Of a stretch of DNA of 9,308 nt, positions 7,261-9,308 are shown in pieces. The position numbers and the translations under genes were made by a program. The stretch comes from an uncultured Collinsella sp. (lineage in GTDB: Bacteria; Actinomycetota; Coriobacteriia; Coriobacteriales; Coriobacteriaceae), in contig CALHWR010000156.1 of the NCBI GenBank assembly GCA_938036665.1, positions 1 to 9,308 of the forward strand, written 5' to 3'. The notes below the pieces were generated by a model that was given only the letters and a program-made list of their open reading frames with translations, was not told where the DNA came from and searched no databases. Position 1 is the stretch's first letter, and every line of letters begins with the position of its first letter.

Positions 7261-7290
7261 ATTCTAGCCCAGGGGCCCACCACACGCCAA
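7261..7290 (-). promoter_or_regulatory. Likely holA promoter
   Basis: In the 78-base comEC-holA gap the minus strand carries TTGGCG (7285-7290, 4 of 6 matches to TTGACA), an 18-base spacer, and TAGAAT (7261-7266, 5 of 6 matches to TATAAT). Predicted transcription would start near 7254, leaving a 34-base leader with the purine-rich Shine-Dalgarno of holA. This placement supports the ATG at 7220 over the upstream alternatives. Confidence 0.5.
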
Positions 7291-7298
7291 CGACGTCG

Positions 7299-9308
7299 TC
7301 ACGGTCGCTGGCATCGCATCGCAAAGCCATTCTCAGTCGGCGTGACGGTAATGTCGCCGTGTTCGATGGTGCACGCGAACATGCCACCCGCTTCCTTCAC
7401 GGCATCGATGCAGGCATCGGACGGATGACCGTATCGATTCCCCTCGCCCGCGCTCGCGAGGGAAAGCTCGGGTCTCAGAATCTCCAGCAGCGCGGCATCG
7501 ACCGAAACCTTGGAGCCGTGATGCCCGAGTTTAAGGACATCGATATCCCCCACCTCCTGCACGAATTCCCGTTCCTGGTCGAGCTCGGCATCACCGGTGA
7601 GGAGCATGCGCAGGCCCTTGTCTTCCTGAACATAAGAGAGCTGCAGGACAAGCGAGTCCTCATTGCCCTCGCCATCCACGGACTCGAATGGCCACATCGC
7701 GCGGGCGCAAAATGAGCCGATGTCGACCGTATCCCCATGGCGCACCTGCCGATACTCCACGCCAGGTCGGTTCAATACCTCGGCAGGAGCATCCTCCAGC
7801 GCATCTGCCGCCACGGCAATCGTTCCGACCGAAAACTGTTCGAGCACGGCAGGCAGACCACCCCAGTGATCCTCATCCCAATGCGTCACAAAGACGGCAT
7901 CGATATGGTGCACGTTATTGCGAACCACCGCCGCCACCACGCGCTCGTCGAGCCCGCAGTCGACGAGCGCTACTGTGCCGCCCTGGCGGATAAGAATCGC
8001 ATCGGCCTGGCCCACATCGAGCACCGTCACCGAAGGCGGAGCGAACCGATCCCAGTAGGCGTACGGAATCGCAGCCAAGAACACCAGGCACGTAAGCCCC
8101 ACCGCCATAGGACGTGCACGGGGACGCGGCCACCAGACCAGCAGAACCGCCAGCAAACACGGCACTAGGTAAATCCACATGCTATCGGGCGGCACACTCA
8201 CGGATGCACCCGGCACGGCGGCAAACAGCTGCTCGAAGAACAACGCGCAACGGGCGGCAACCATGGGCACAATGAGCGCCCAAATCCGCAATGGTGCCAC
8301 GAGCGAATAGGGAACCAGTACGATCGACACAGCGAGCAGTACGCTCACCACCGGACCGATGACCGCATTTGCCAGCGGAGCAATGAGCGAGAACGTACCG
8401 AAGGCAGGAATGGTAATGGGGAGCGTCGCCAACTGCGAGCACAGCGTGACGGAAAGCATGCTGGCAACGCCCGACGGCACACCCAACTCACCCAAAGCGT
8501 AGGTCGCATAGGGGCAAAAGCACAGAATGGCTAAGACGCTGGCACATGAAAGCTGAAAGCCCATCTCGAACAGCACCGTCGGCCGCAGTAGCACAAAGAT
8601 GGACATGGTTACGAAGAGCGCCGATGCGCCGTGCCGGCGACGCCCTGCGCCGTTTACGACAAGCGTCGCGAACACCATGCAGCACGCGCGCACGGCCGAG
8701 GGAGACGCGCCCGTAAAGGCAGCGTAGCCCACAAGCGTTATCGCCAATATCACCCGCCGAAGACCACGTGAACACCGAGTCTTTTGCAATACGCCCTCAA
8801 TTACAAACCCCACGATAGACAAATGGCTGCCGGAGACGGCGATAAGATGCGCCGTACCCGTCACCGAAAACCAGTCGCCCGCCGACTGGGCGCGCAGCTC
8901 GGCCGAACGACCGCAGACGACACCGGCTATGAGTGCACGCGCCGGGTCGGTCGCAGGCGCGATGGACGCAAGCAGCCCATTTCGTAGCCGAAGCAGCGGC
9001 CCCGGAGAGCCCTCATCGACCGACACAATCCGAACGGCTTTTACCTTGCATACCTCGCCTCGGAGCACGCGCGATCGTCCATACGCATCGTTCTCAAAAC
9101 GCGAAACGCGACCGATAACACGCACGTGCGCCCCGACCTTGAGCTCGCGGTCGCACGATAGGCGAACCGTTGCCAAGTTCTTACCGTCCGCGCGTGCCTC
9201 GCAGGTATAGGAATACACGTCGTCGTTTATGGATGGATCGCCCTGCACGACAAACTCGAGGCTGCTTGCCGCTCGACCGTCGAGCGCCTTCGAGGCGCTT
9301 AGCGCACC
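7299..9308 (-). CDS. comEC: ComEC/Rec2 DNA-uptake channel protein, 5'-truncated
   Basis: The frame is open to the right edge, so about 670 C-terminal residues are visible and the true start is outside; the GTG at 9248 is only an internal codon. The first part (about 8970-9308) looks like the OB-like N-terminal domain of ComEC (TCEARADGKNLATVRLSCD, VRVIGRVSRF). The membrane channel domain follows with the hallmark GTAHLIAVSGSHLSIV (near 8810-8858) and repeated hydrophobic helices down to about 8060. The C-terminal third is a metallo-beta-lactamase-like domain: VLDVGQADAILI, VDCG, the metal motif THWDEDHWGG (near 7857-7886), LLTGDAE, LGHHGSKVS and NRYGHPSD. ComEC moves single-stranded DNA through the cytoplasmic membrane in natural transformation, and the C-terminal domain is proposed to act as the nuclease. 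The metal-binding residues look intact. Its usual partner comEA would lie off the right edge if present. It ends in TGA. Confidence 0.95.
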   Translation of the reverse strand, partial: GALSASKALDGRAASSLEFVVQGDPSINDDVYSYTCEARADGKNLATVRLSCDRELKVGAHVRVIGRVSRFENDAYGRSRVLRGEVCKVKAVRIVSVDEGSPGPLLRLRNGLLASIAPATDPARALIAGVVCGRSAELRAQSAGDWFSVTGTAHLIAVSGSHLSIVGFVIEGVLQKTRCSRGLRRVILAITLVGYAAFTGASPSAVRACCMVFATLVVNGAGRRRHGASALFVTMSIFVLLRPTVLFEMGFQLSCASVLAILCFCPYATYALGELGVPSGVASMLSVTLCSQLATLPITIPAFGTFSLIAPLANAVIGPVVSVLLAVSIVLVPYSLVAPLRIWALIVPMVAARCALFFEQLFAAVPGASVSVPPDSMWIYLVPCLLAVLLVWWPRPRARPMAVGLTCLVFLAAIPYAYWDRFAPPSVTVLDVGQADAILIRQGGTVALVDCGLDERVVAAVVRNNVHHIDAVFVTHWDEDHWGGLPAVLEQFSVGTIAVAADALEDAPAEVLNRPGVEYRQVRHGDTVDIGSFCARAMWPFESVDGEGNEDSLVLQLSYVQEDKGLRMLLTGDAELDQEREFVQEVGDIDVLKLGHHGSKVSVDAALLEILRPELSLASAGEGNRYGHPSDACIDAVKEAGGMFACTIEHGDITVTPTENGFAMRCQRP

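Noticed and set aside
1667..9308. Frequent recurrence of ATCGAGCG/TCGAGCGC across the window, considered as an uptake or regulatory word because comEC is present.
   Set aside because: The occurrences lie mostly inside genes and read as common codons (for example GCG-CTC-GAT, Ala-Leu-Asp), so codon bias explains them.

Overview
The window is a compact, GC-rich stretch of bacterial chromosome with every supported gene on the minus strand. Transcription therefore runs from the right edge to the left, in the order comEC (5' end off the window), holA, rpsT, lepA, dusB, hemW, a J-protein with a membrane tail, and a second dnaJ-type gene (3' end off the window). The order holA-rpsT-lepA-hemW-dnaJ is a familiar actinobacterial/Gram-positive housekeeping arrangement. 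GC content, codon use, frequent GTG starts and protein style suggest a gut actinobacterium of the class Coriobacteriia, perhaps Collinsella. That assignment is my inference from memory of such genomes, not a search result.

Right part (about 6125-9308): comEC encodes the DNA-uptake channel protein with its metallo-beta-lactamase domain. After a 78-base gap with a plausible promoter comes holA, the clamp-loader delta subunit. rpsT (ribosomal protein bS20) follows from a good extended -10 promoter, with a structured leader that carries a duplicated Shine-Dalgarno segment. A near-perfect intrinsic terminator closes the rpsT unit.

Middle part (1667-5761): lepA (EF4), dusB and hemW are packed 2-4 bases apart and are probably one translationally coupled unit. 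lepA begins only 25 bases after the rpsT terminator, so it depends on read-through or on a start site very close to its ATG. The three genes concern translation quality (LepA), tRNA dihydrouridine (DusB) and heme trafficking (HemW).

Left part (1-1608): two J-protein genes lie in tandem. The nearer one has a J domain, a G/F-rich linker and a full four-repeat zinc finger. Its second C-terminal substrate-binding domain is missing and replaced by about three predicted membrane helices, so it looks like a membrane-anchored zinc-finger J-protein. This is the most unusual item in the window. The farther gene starts as an ordinary DnaJ and runs off the left edge. hrcA, the heat-shock repressor gene commonly found between hemW and dnaJ, is absent from this interval. 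No mobile element, CRISPR array, tRNA or rRNA was seen, and no gene-free stretch exceeds 135 bases.
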